This document shows, one piece after another, positions 1 to 6,292 of a stretch of 7,682 bases of DNA. The notes below the pieces were generated by a model. That model was not told the DNA's origin, did not search any database, and worked only from the letters and a program-made list of their open reading frames with translations. Location of the stretch: assembly GCA_025964295.1 (NCBI GenBank), contig JAOPZD010000376.1, positions 1-7,682 of the forward strand. Reading direction: 5' to 3'. The translations under genes and the position numbers were made by a program. The stretch is from Conexibacter sp. Lineage in GTDB: Bacteria; Actinomycetota; Thermoleophilia; Solirubrobacterales; Solirubrobacteraceae. The stretch's first letter is position 1. Every line of letters starts with the position of its first letter.

Positions 1-1065
1 CGCCAGCGGCTCGCGCAGCCGCGCCAGCCCGCGCGCCGGGCGCGAGGCGCCGAGCAGCACGTACGTCGTGCCGCGCTCGGCGCAGACCCGCGCAGCGGTC
101 TCGGCGACGTCGTCGCCCTCCTCGACCAGCAGCTCGGCGCCGAGCACCGACGCCAGCTGGCGCAGGGCGTGCAGCGAGCGCTCCGTGTCGTCGTCGAGGT
201 CGGTCGCGCGACCCGGCCGCGCGACCCACAGCAGGTCGAGGTCCGCGCCGAGGCGCTGCGCCGACCGCCACGCCCGGCGCACGAGCCGCTGCGCGCCCGC
301 GTAGGGCTCGACCAGCGCCAGCAGCCGCTCGCCGACCGCCGCGACCGCGTCGGCCTCGACGTGCTCGGTGCGCGTGCCCAGCGCCTCGGCGATCCCCGCC
401 CGGCGCGACTCGACCTCCTGGGCGACCTGGCGCAGCGCGGTCTCGCGCAGCGCGCTGAGGTTCTCGATCTTGAAGAAGCCCTGCAGCGCGGCGTCGATGC
501 GCTCGGCCGGGTAGACCTTCCCCGCCCGCAGCCGCTCCAGCAGCGCCTCGGGCGTGAGATCGACGATGACCACCTCGTCGGCGCGCTGGAGGACGGAGTC
601 CGGCACGGTCTCGCGCACCCGGACCCCGCTGAGCTCGGCGATCGTGTCGTTGAGCGACTCGAGGTGCTGGACGTTCATGGTGGAGTACACGTCGATGCCC
701 GCGGCGAGCACGTCCTCGACGTCGGCGAAGCGCTTGGCGTGCTCGACGCCCGGCGCGTTGGCGTGGGCCAGCTCGTCGATCAGGCACAGCTCCGGCGCGC
801 GCGCCAGGACGCCGGGCAGGTCGAGCTCCTCCAGCGTCGAGGCGCGGTAGGTGATGCGCCGGCGCGCCAGGCGCTCCATCCCCGTCGCGGCGGCCAGCGT
901 GTCGGCGCGCCCGTGGGTCTCCAGCAGCCCGATCACGACGTCGCGCCCCGCCTCGAGCTCGCCGCGCCCCTCCTGGAGCATCCGCACCGTCTTGCCGACG
1001 CCCGCGGCCATCCCGAGGAACACCTTCAGGTGCCCGCGGTCGTCGGAGGGCGACGCGAGGTCCAC
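1..1065 (-). CDS. kdpD: KdpD N-terminal sensor region (KdpD + USP-like domains), 3' end outside window
   Basis: The 355 visible residues form the cytoplasmic input region of KdpD, the K+/turgor sensor. The KdpD domain (about residues 10-215) has a Walker A motif GMAAGVGKT (18-26), the signature DELAHAN (97-103) and TMNVQHLESLND (129-140), all hallmarks of the family. A universal-stress-protein-like domain follows (about 243-355). The start is GTG at 1065, directly after the kdpB TGA; an in-frame stop rules out anything earlier, and GGGAG (1071-1075) lies 5 nt upstream as a good ribosome-binding site. The gene is therefore coupled to kdpB and probably made with the pump. No transmembrane or kinase part is visible before base 1. 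A histidine kinase with the membrane and catalytic part lies upstream of kdpE, so this may be a stand-alone short KdpD, as reported in Anabaena and Deinococcus. A full-length second KdpD continuing past the edge is not excluded. Family assignment is very sure; its extent is not. Confidence 0.93.
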   Translation of the reverse strand, partial: MDLASPSDDRGHLKVFLGMAAGVGKTVRMLQEGRGELEAGRDVVIGLLETHGRADTLAAATGMERLARRRITYRASTLEELDLPGVLARAPELCLIDELAHANAPGVEHAKRFADVEDVLAAGIDVYSTMNVQHLESLNDTIAELSGVRVRETVPDSVLQRADEVVIVDLTPEALLERLRAGKVYPAERIDAALQGFFKIENLSALRETALRQVAQEVESRRAGIAEALGTRTEHVEADAVAAVGERLLALVEPYAGAQRLVRRAWRSAQRLGADLDLLWVARPGRATDLDDDTERSLHALRQLASVLGAELLVEEGDDVAETAARVCAERGTTYVLLGASRPARGLARLREPLA

Positions 1066-3081
1066 TCACGCTCCCAGCACGTTGTGCACCAGCAGGTCGA
1101 TGAGCTTGATCCCGATGAACGGGGCGACCAGGCCGCCGAGCCCGTAGATCAGCAGGTTGCGCCGCAGCAGCGCGGTCGCCCCGACGGCCTTGTAGGCCAC
1201 GCCGCGCAGGGCGACCGGCACCAGCATCGGGATGACGATCGCGTTGAACACGATGGCCGAGATGATCGCCGACCGCGGCGAGCCGAGCGACATGATGTTC
1301 AACGCGTCCAGCGGGCCGGCGGCGTGGCCGGGGGCCGCGTAGGTCGCCACGAAGATCGCCGGCAGGATCGCGAAGTACTTGGCCACGTCGTTGGCGATCG
1401 AGAACGTCGTCAGCGCGCCACGCGTGATGAGCAGCTGCTTGCCGACCTCGACGATCTCGATGAGCTTCGTCGGGTTGCTGTCGAGGTCCACCATGTTGCC
1501 CGCCTCGCGGGCGGCCTGGGTCCCGGTGTTCATCGCCACGCCGACATCGGCCTGCGCGAGCGCCGGCGCGTCGTTGGTGCCGTCGCCGGTCATCGCCACC
1601 AGCCGGCCCTCGGCCTGCTCGGCGCGGATCAGCTCCATCTTGCGCTCCGGCGTGGCCTCGGCCAGGAAGTCGTCGACGCCGGCCTCCTCGGCGATCTTCG
1701 CCGCGGTCAGCCGGTTGTCGCCGGTGACCATCACCGTCCGGATGCCCATCGCGCGCAGCTGCTCGAAGCGCGCCTTCATCCCGTCCTTGACGGTGTCCTT
1801 GAGGTAGACGACACCGAGCACCTGCGAGTCGCGCGCGACGGCCAGCGGCGTGCCGCCCTCGCGGGCGACGCGGTCCACGACGCCGCGCAGCTCGTCGGGG
1901 ACGCGGCCGCCCTCGCTCTCGGCGAAGGCGACGATGGAGTCGGCGGCGCCCTTGCGCAGGCGCGTGCCGTTGTAGTCGACGCCGCTCATCCGCGTCTGCG
2001 CGGTGAACGGGACGAACCGCGGGACGTCGGCCCCGCCCGCGCCCAGGTCATGCTCGCGGATCCCGTACTGCTTGGCCAGCACGACGATCGAGCGGCCCTC
2101 GGGCGTCTCGTCGGCCAGCGACGCGAGCTGCGCGACCTCGGCCAGCTCGGCCTCGGCGACGCCGGGCATCGGCAGCAGCTCGGCCGCCTGGCGGTTGCCG
2201 AGCGTGATCGTGCCGGTCTTGTCGAGCAGCAGGACGTCGACGTCGCCGGACGCCTCGACCGCGCGGCCGCTGAGCGCGAGCACGTTGCGGCGCACGAGGC
2301 GGTCCATGCCCGCGATGCCGATCGCGCTGAGCAGCGCGCCGATGGTCGTCGGGATCAACGCCACCAACAACGCGATGAGCGTCGTCATCGAGATGTTCGA
2401 GCCGGCGTAGCGCGCGAACGGCAGCAGCGTCGCGACGACGACCAGGAAGACGATCGTCAGCCCGGCCAGCAGGATGTTCAGCGCGATCTCGTTCGGCGTC
2501 TTGCGCCGCTGCGCGCCCTCGACGAGCGCGATCATCCGGTCCAGGAACGACTGCCCCGGCTCCTGCGTGATCTCCACGACGATGTGGTCGGAGAGCACGC
2601 GCGTGCCGCCGGTGACCGCGCTGCGGTCGCCGCCGGACTCGCGGATGACCGGCGCCGACTCACCGGTGATCGCCGACTCGTCGACCGAGGCGATGCCCTC
2701 GATCACCGTCCCGTCGCCGGGGATGACCTCGCCGGCCTCGACGACCACCACGTCGCCGCGGTGCAGCTCGGCGGCGGGCCGGGTCGTGCCGTCGCGCAGG
2801 CGCGCCGTGGTCTCGGAGCGCATCGCGCGCAGCGTGTCGGCCTGGGCCTTGCCGCGGCCCTCGGCCAGCGCCTCGGCGAGGTTGGCGAAGATCACGGTCA
2901 GCCACAGCCAGACGGCGACCGTGAAGGTGAACCAGCGCGGATCGGTCCCGCCGCCGACGATGCCGGCACCGGTCGCGATGACCGCGCCGATCTCGACGAC
3001 GAACATCACGGGGTTGCGGACCTGGATCCGCGGGTCGAGCTTGGCGACCGCGCTGATCAGGGTGGAGCGCTGCAGGGTCAT
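1066..3081 (-). CDS. kdpB: KdpB, ATP-hydrolysing subunit of the KdpFABC K+ pump
   Basis: This 671-residue P-type ATPase (E. coli KdpB has 682) energises K+ import in the inner membrane. Visible features: NPVMF (23-27); actuator-domain TGES (139-142), whose S142 matches the serine phosphorylated to inhibit the E. coli pump at high K+; [13 protein letters not shown] (243-255) in the transport helix; catalytic DKTGT with D287; nucleotide-binding KGAADS (377-382); MVTGDN (451-456) and [11 protein letters not shown] (498-508); and [10 protein letters not shown] (561-570), with D565 and K568 at the sites of the essential helix-5 charge pair. Hydrophobic helices lie near 27-70, 202-262 and from about 558 to the C terminus. 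The ATG (3079-3081) overlaps the kdpC stop as ATGA, and an AGGA-type ribosome-binding site lies just upstream inside kdpC. An open frame extends upstream to 5514, but that part is an off-frame reading of kdpC, kdpA and kdpF, not a fusion. No key residue is missing. Confidence 0.98.
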   Translation of the reverse strand: MTLQRSTLISAVAKLDPRIQVRNPVMFVVEIGAVIATGAGIVGGGTDPRWFTFTVAVWLWLTVIFANLAEALAEGRGKAQADTLRAMRSETTARLRDGTTRPAAELHRGDVVVVEAGEVIPGDGTVIEGIASVDESAITGESAPVIRESGGDRSAVTGGTRVLSDHIVVEITQEPGQSFLDRMIALVEGAQRRKTPNEIALNILLAGLTIVFLVVVATLLPFARYAGSNISMTTLIALLVALIPTTIGALLSAIGIAGMDRLVRRNVLALSGRAVEASGDVDVLLLDKTGTITLGNRQAAELLPMPGVAEAELAEVAQLASLADETPEGRSIVVLAKQYGIREHDLGAGGADVPRFVPFTAQTRMSGVDYNGTRLRKGAADSIVAFAESEGGRVPDELRGVVDRVAREGGTPLAVARDSQVLGVVYLKDTVKDGMKARFEQLRAMGIRTVMVTGDNRLTAAKIAEEAGVDDFLAEATPERKMELIRAEQAEGRLVAMTGDGTNDAPALAQADVGVAMNTGTQAAREAGNMVDLDSNPTKLIEIVEVGKQLLITRGALTTFSIANDVAKYFAILPAIFVATYAAPGHAAGPLDALNIMSLGSPRSAIISAIVFNAIVIPMLVPVALRGVAYKAVGATALLRRNLLIYGLGGLVAPFIGIKLIDLLVHNVLGA

Positions 3082-3662
3082 CGAGCTTCCTGGTCGAGGG
3101 CGAGGTTGAGCGTCGTCGTGTTCACGCCGGGCTCGCCGAAGACGCCGAGGCCGCGGCCGTCGGTGTTCTCGGCGATGAGCTGCCGGACGCGGGCGAGCGG
3201 GAGCCGGCGCACCGCGGCGATGCGGTGCGCCTGGATGGCCGCGTTGGCCTTGGAGATGTGCGGGTCGACGCCGGAGGCCGAGAAGGTGGCGGCGTCGCTC
3301 GGCACGCGGGCGGCGGTCAGCCCCGGCGTGTACGGGGACTCCGCCTTGATGTAGGCGTCGACGTGCTGGCGGGTCAGCACCATCGTGGCCCGCTGGTTGG
3401 GGCCGCGGTTGGCGAAGAACGTCACCGACGCGCTGTAGCCGGTGGCCGACGGGCGTGGGTGGAAGTACTTCGGGCTGTCCTTGACGTCGCGGGCCAGCAG
3501 CGTCGAGCCGACGACCTTGCCGCCGGCCTTGATCAGCGACCCGTCGGCCTTGCCCGGGAAGGCCACCTGGGCGATCCCGGTCATGACGAGCGGATAGGCC
3601 AAGCCGAGCAGCAGCGTGCAGGCGACGATGGCGACGGCGGAGCGAAGGAGGTCCTTGCGCAT
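3078..3662 (-). CDS. kdpC: KdpC, accessory subunit of the KdpFABC K+ pump
   Basis: This 194-residue protein has the usual KdpC size and layout: one N-terminal anchor helix (about residues 8-30, containing [11 protein letters not shown]) and a soluble domain outside the membrane. Conserved segments are GSLI (41-44), GSTLL (52-56), [12 protein letters not shown] (65-76), [10 protein letters not shown] (128-137) followed by [10 protein letters not shown], and the C-terminal [15 protein letters not shown] (176-190). KdpC stabilises the complex and is proposed to assist ATP use by KdpB. The ATG at 3662 has an AGGGGA ribosome-binding site about 8 nt upstream, partly within the kdpA stop region, and lies 12 bp after kdpA. 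Its TGA overlaps the kdpB ATG in ATGA. The odd point is position: kdpC lies before kdpB, whereas the familiar order is A-B-C. The middle section (about 77-127, with FFANRGPN) differs from E. coli KdpC, and I take it to be a clade variant. Confidence 0.96.
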   Translation of the reverse strand: MRKDLLRSAVAIVACTLLLGLAYPLVMTGIAQVAFPGKADGSLIKAGGKVVGSTLLARDVKDSPKYFHPRPSATGYSASVTFFANRGPNQRATMVLTRQHVDAYIKAESPYTPGLTAARVPSDAATFSASGVDPHISKANAAIQAHRIAAVRRLPLARVRQLIAENTDGRGLGVFGEPGVNTTTLNLALDQEAR

Positions 3663-3674
3663 GGTGTTGGTCCC

Positions 3675-5333
3675 CTAGAAGAGGGTCGTGGTGAGGGATT
3701 GGACGACCGGCCCGAGCAGCAGGGCCGGGAGGAACGTCAGGGCGCCGATCAGGACGACGACGCCGACGAGCAGGAAGCCGAAGGTCGGCGTGTCGGTGCG
3801 CATCGTGCCCAGGCCGGCCGGGCTGACCTTCTTGCGGGCCAGCGAGCCGGCCACGGCGAGGACCGCGAGGATCGGGACGTAGCGCCCGAAGAGCATCGCC
3901 AGGCCGCCCCCGACGTCGGCGAACGTGATGCCGTGGGCGCCCGCGTTGCCCGGCGCGTTGGGCTGGAGGTAGCCGGTGTAGCCGGCCCACGCCGACCCGT
4001 TGTTGTTGGCCTGCGAGAGGTAGGCGTAGAAGTTCTCGCTGAAGCCCTGCGGGCCGGAGGCGAAGGTCGACGGCGCGCCGTACTTCGTGCCCACCGCCAG
4101 CGCGGCGAAGACCAGGACGATCATCGCGGTGAACAGCGCGCCGACCACGACGAGCTTGACCTCCTTGGGCTCGATCTTCTTGCCCAGGTACTCCGGCGTG
4201 CGCCCGACCATCAGGCCGCCGATGAACACGGCGAGCAGGACGAACAGGAGCATCATGTACAACCCGGTCCCGACGCCGCCGAAGACGGACTCCGAGTAGC
4301 CGAGGTTGACCATCGGGACCAGGCCGCCGAGGCCGGTGAGCGACTCGAACGCCGTGTTGACCGCGCCGCAGGAGACGACGGTGGTGATGGCGGTGAACAG
4401 CGAGGACGAGGCGACGCCGAAGCGCTGCTCCTTGCCCTCCATGTTGGCGCCCAGGACGCCCGCCGCGTGCGCCGCCGGCGTGCCGTGGCTCTCCGCCGCG
4501 TAGACGACGATCACCGACACGGCGAACATCGCGAACATCACGCCGAAGATCGTCCAGCCCTGCCGGCGGCTCCCGACCAGCCGCCCGTAGGTGTAGGGCA
4601 GCGACGCCGGGATGCACAGGATCATGGTCATCTCGAAGAAGTTCGAGAACGCCGTGGGGTTCTCGAAGGGGTAGGCCGAGTTGACGTTGAAGAACCCGCC
4701 GCCGTTGGTGCCCAGCAGCTTGATCGCCTCCTGCGAGGCGACCGGGCCGCGGGCGATGCCGCCGGTGGTCCCGCCGAGGGTCTGGATGACGCCTTGGGAG
4801 ACGAGGACCACCGTGCCGATGACCGACAGCGGCAGCAGGACGTACAGGATGATCCGCGTGATGTCCTTGTAGAAGTTGCCGAGCTTGCCGTCGCCGCCGC
4901 GCGCGGCGAGGCCGCGCATCAGGGCGACGAGCACGGCGATGCCCACCGCGGCCGAGACGAAGTTCTGGACGGCCAGGCCGGCCATCTGGCTGAAGTACGA
5001 CAACGTGGTCTCGCCGCCGTAGAACTGCCAGTTGGTGTTGCTCAGGAACGACGCCGTGGTGTTGAACGACAGGTCCCACGTCCCGGAGGTGAAGTGCCCG
5101 GGGTTGAAGGGGTGGTGCCCCTGGGTGCGCAGGATCGCGAAGAGGACGACGCTGAAGAGCGTCGTGAAGACCAGCAGCGACTTGGCGTAGGCCTTCCAGT
5201 CCTGGTCGGGGAGCCTGGGGTCCAGCGGCAGGTGCTCGGCGCGGAAGATGCGCGCCATGTAGCCGCCCAGCAGCGGGACGGTGGCGACGATGACCACGCA
5301 GAACAGCGCGATCTGGAGAGAGCCCTGGGTCAT
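3675..5333 (-). CDS. kdpA: KdpA, K+-translocating channel-like subunit
   Basis: This 552-residue integral membrane protein (E. coli 557) belongs to the channel-derived superfamily of K+ transporters. It binds K+ and passes it to KdpB. The four selectivity-filter loops are recognisable: SNTNWQ (98-103), with Q103 at the position of E. coli Q116, which sets K+ affinity; [12 protein letters not shown] (208-219); [12 protein letters not shown] (317-328); and [10 protein letters not shown] (442-451). Other family signatures are [14 protein letters not shown] (107-120), [10 protein letters not shown] (196-205), [10 protein letters not shown] (297-306) and [12 protein letters not shown] (376-387). 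About ten hydrophobic helices are spread along the length. The ATG at 5333 lies 6 bp after the kdpF stop. Only a weak GGCGAG precedes it, so its translation probably depends on coupling to kdpF. The filter appears intact, implying a true high-affinity pump. Confidence 0.98.
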   Translation of the reverse strand: MTQGSLQIALFCVVIVATVPLLGGYMARIFRAEHLPLDPRLPDQDWKAYAKSLLVFTTLFSVVLFAILRTQGHHPFNPGHFTSGTWDLSFNTTASFLSNTNWQFYGGETTLSYFSQMAGLAVQNFVSAAVGIAVLVALMRGLAARGGDGKLGNFYKDITRIILYVLLPLSVIGTVVLVSQGVIQTLGGTTGGIARGPVASQEAIKLLGTNGGGFFNVNSAYPFENPTAFSNFFEMTMILCIPASLPYTYGRLVGSRRQGWTIFGVMFAMFAVSVIVVYAAESHGTPAAHAAGVLGANMEGKEQRFGVASSSLFTAITTVVSCGAVNTAFESLTGLGGLVPMVNLGYSESVFGGVGTGLYMMLLFVLLAVFIGGLMVGRTPEYLGKKIEPKEVKLVVVGALFTAMIVLVFAALAVGTKYGAPSTFASGPQGFSENFYAYLSQANNNGSAWAGYTGYLQPNAPGNAGAHGITFADVGGGLAMLFGRYVPILAVLAVAGSLARKKVSPAGLGTMRTDTPTFGFLLVGVVVLIGALTFLPALLLGPVVQSLTTTLF

Positions 5334-5339
5334 GGCGCG

Positions 5340-5429
5340 CTAGAAGCGCTCGCCGCGCAGCAGCGCGTAGAGCAGGTAGAGGAGGACGACCACGGAGACG
5401 ACGAGGCCGAAGAGGTCGGACGCGCTCAT
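5340..5429 (-). CDS. kdpF: KdpF, small stabilising subunit of the Kdp pump (29 aa)
   Basis: This 29-codon gene is easily missed by ORF callers. The product begins [11 protein letters not shown], continues with a single hydrophobic helix (about residues 6-23) and ends YALLRGERF. The end matches the family pattern of YALL followed by a few polar residues and a terminal F. KdpF is a one-helix inner-membrane peptide that stabilises the KdpFABC complex at the KdpA/KdpB interface. Its position, 6 bp before kdpA, is the canonical one. The ATG overlaps the TGA of the preceding 26-codon ORF in ATGA, so translation is probably coupled. No strong ribosome-binding site is seen. Assignment rests on size, single-helix character, the C-terminal pattern and synteny. 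Confidence 0.93.
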   Translation of the reverse strand: MSASDLFGLVVSVVVLLYLLYALLRGERF

Positions 5430-5506
5430 ACGCGGTCGAGGAGCTCGACGAGGGCCCAGAGCGACGCGAAGACCGCGACGAGCAGAGCGAGGGCAAGAAG
5501 GTCCAT
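5426..5506 (-). CDS. Putative 26-aa single-helix membrane protein, first gene of the kdp operon
   Basis: This ORF starts with ATG at 5506. It begins [13 protein letters not shown], runs on as a hydrophobic helix (about residues 2-20 with a tryptophan at 17) and ends with a short polar tail ELLDRV. Its TGA overlaps the kdpF ATG in ATGA, the same coupling seen at kdpC/kdpB and kinase/kdpE; this is the main reason to think it is translated. No Shine-Dalgarno sequence precedes the ATG and no in-frame start lies further upstream, so a leaderless message is possible. It is not KdpF, which follows it. I recall similar tiny ORFs before kdpF in other genomes but cannot verify that here. It could be an extra pump subunit or regulator, or simply a leader peptide that brings ribosomes to kdpF. 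Function unknown. Confidence 0.6.
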   Translation of the reverse strand: MDLLALALLVAVFASLWALVELLDRV

Positions 5507-5541
5507 GCGGACACGATCAGGCCGCGGGCATTGGGTTCCCG
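5507..5541 (-). promoter_or_regulatory. Possible leaderless kdp promoter (weak)
   Basis: If transcription starts at or next to the ATG at 5506, GATCGT (5513-5518) sits where a -10 hexamer belongs. It matches TATAAT at three positions, including the important second A and last T. No TTGACA-like -35 is present at 17-18 bp spacing, as is common for activator-dependent promoters. The absence of a ribosome-binding site before 5506 fits a leaderless transcript. This is inference from spacing only. Confidence 0.25.
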
Positions 5542-5578
5542 TACGCGTTGGCTATCAGCGCGTACAGATTTCGTACAG
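5540..5578 (-). promoter_or_regulatory. Putative KdpE operator: phased CGTAC repeats
   Basis: On the plus strand CGTACAG occurs at 5561-5567 and again at 5572-5578, exactly 11 bp apart. A third CGTAC lies at 5540-5544. The 11-bp step is typical of direct repeats bound by OmpR/PhoB-family dimers, and the E. coli KdpE site also has about this phase. GTACGCG (5541-5547) and CGCGTAC (5559-5565) additionally form a perfect 7-bp inverted repeat with an 11-bp spacer. The element lies between kdpE and the pump genes, in a patch where 5531-5580 is 28/50 G+C, well below the surrounding genes. If the transcript starts at 5506, the repeat pair covers about -72 to -55, almost where E. coli KdpE binds. The protein partner is inferred. 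Confidence 0.6.
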
Positions 5579-5590
5579 GGGGCTCGCGGT

Positions 5591-5606
5591 GGCGGCTCGC
5601 GCCGCC
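5591..5606 (-). terminator. GC hairpin with GCGA tetraloop just after kdpE
   Basis: On the minus strand GGCGGC, loop GCGA (a GNRA type), GCCGCC forms a 6-bp perfect stem starting 6 bp beyond the kdpE stop. There is no U-run after it, so if it terminates at all it is a weak or factor-assisted terminator. It could equally be a 3' stabilising hairpin, or chance in GC-rich DNA. Confidence 0.25.
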
Positions 5607-5611
5607 GTGGC

Positions 5612-6292
5612 TCAGCCGGCGAAGCGGTAGCCGACGCCCGGGTCGGTCCGGACGTAGCGATGCCCGTCGGCCGGCTCGATCTTGCGCCGCAGGTTGGCGA
5701 CGTGGCCGCGCAGGACCGTCACGTCCTCGGCGTACTCCGGGCCCCAGACCTCGACGAGCAGCGCGCGGTGGGTCATCAGCCGGCCGCGGTTGCGCGCGAG
5801 CGCCTCGAGCAGCCGGAACTCGATCGGCGTCAGGTGGACCTCGGCGCCGTCGCGGGTGACCGTGTGCGCCGCGAGGTCGATCTCCAGGCCGTCGGCGGTG
5901 ATGCGCGGCTCGCTCGGCGCGCCGCCCGACACGCGCCGCAGCGCGGCCTCCAGGCGGGCGATCAGCTCGCGCGCGCCGAACGGCTTGGTGACGTAGTCGT
6001 CGGCGCCCGCCTCCAGCGCGCGGACCTTGGCGTCCTCCTCGCCGACCGCGCTGAGGACGATGATCGGCATCGGGCTCCAGCTGCGGATCTGGCGGCAGAC
6101 CTCGACGCCGTCGCCGTCGGGCAGGACGAGGTCGAGGATCGCCGCGTCGGGCGGGTGGACGGCCGCGCGGTCCAGCGCCTCCTCGGCGGTCTCGGCGGGC
6201 ACCGCCTCGAAGCCGGCCTCGCGCAGGATGACCTTCAGCGCGCGGAGGATCTGGGGCTCGTCGTCGCAGACGAGGATGCGGCGCCGGCTCAT
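5612..6292 (-). CDS. kdpE: KdpE, OmpR-family response regulator of the kdp operon
   Basis: This 226-residue, two-domain regulator is cytoplasmic. The receiver domain (about 4-118) has the acidic pair D10/D11, phospho-acceptor D54 in [13 protein letters not shown]81 and K103 in the VTKPF motif. The winged-helix DNA-binding domain (about 128-226) contains [18 protein letters not shown] (154-171), [22 protein letters not shown] (180-201) with the [12 protein letters not shown] end (213-224), typical of KdpE. Phosphorylated by the KdpD kinase, it should activate the pump genes through the phased repeats just downstream of its own stop. The ATG at 6292 overlaps the kinase stop in ATGA, and no ribosome-binding site is visible, so it is probably translated by coupling. 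The position before kdpFA, rather than after kdpD, is non-canonical. KdpE identity rests on sequence and context; a PhoB-like paralogue is unlikely. Confidence 0.95.
   Translation of the reverse strand: MSRRRILVCDDEPQILRALKVILREAGFEAVPAETAEEALDRAAVHPPDAAILDLVLPDGDGVEVCRQIRSWSPMPIIVLSAVGEEDAKVRALEAGADDYVTKPFGARELIARLEAALRRVSGGAPSEPRITADGLEIDLAAHTVTRDGAEVHLTPIEFRLLEALARNRGRLMTHRALLVEVWGPEYAEDVTVLRGHVANLRRKIEPADGHRYVRTDPGVGYRFAG

Noticed and set aside
1..340. c-di-AMP binding by the USP-like domain, as in Staphylococcus aureus KdpD.
   Set aside because: The SxS-X20-FTAxY motif I associate with that binding is not visible; the matching region reads LVEPYAGAQRLVRR. The rest of the domain may be cut, so this is only a negative for the visible part.
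2660..2905. An 81-codon minus-strand ORF inside kdpB.
   Set aside because: It is a different frame within the strongly supported kdpB sequence, very Arg-rich and without recognisable features.
169..3354. Very long open frame on the plus strand (1061 codons), and another at 3225-5630 (801 codons).
   Set aside because: They are antisense to kdpD, kdpB, kdpC, kdpA and kdpF. Their translations are Arg/Asp/Gly/Ala-rich with no family motif, as expected for shadow frames in GC-rich coding DNA.
1066..5514. A single 1482-codon minus-strand open frame that ends as KdpB and could look like a giant fusion.
   Set aside because: Only the part from the ATG at 3081 reads as KdpB. The upstream part is an out-of-frame reading of kdpC, kdpA and kdpF, which are fully coding in their own frames.
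5507..5611. A c-di-AMP (ydaO-type) riboswitch in the kdp leader, as found before some K+ transporter genes.
   Set aside because: The gap is too short once the operator is allowed for, and I see no ydaO-like conserved blocks.
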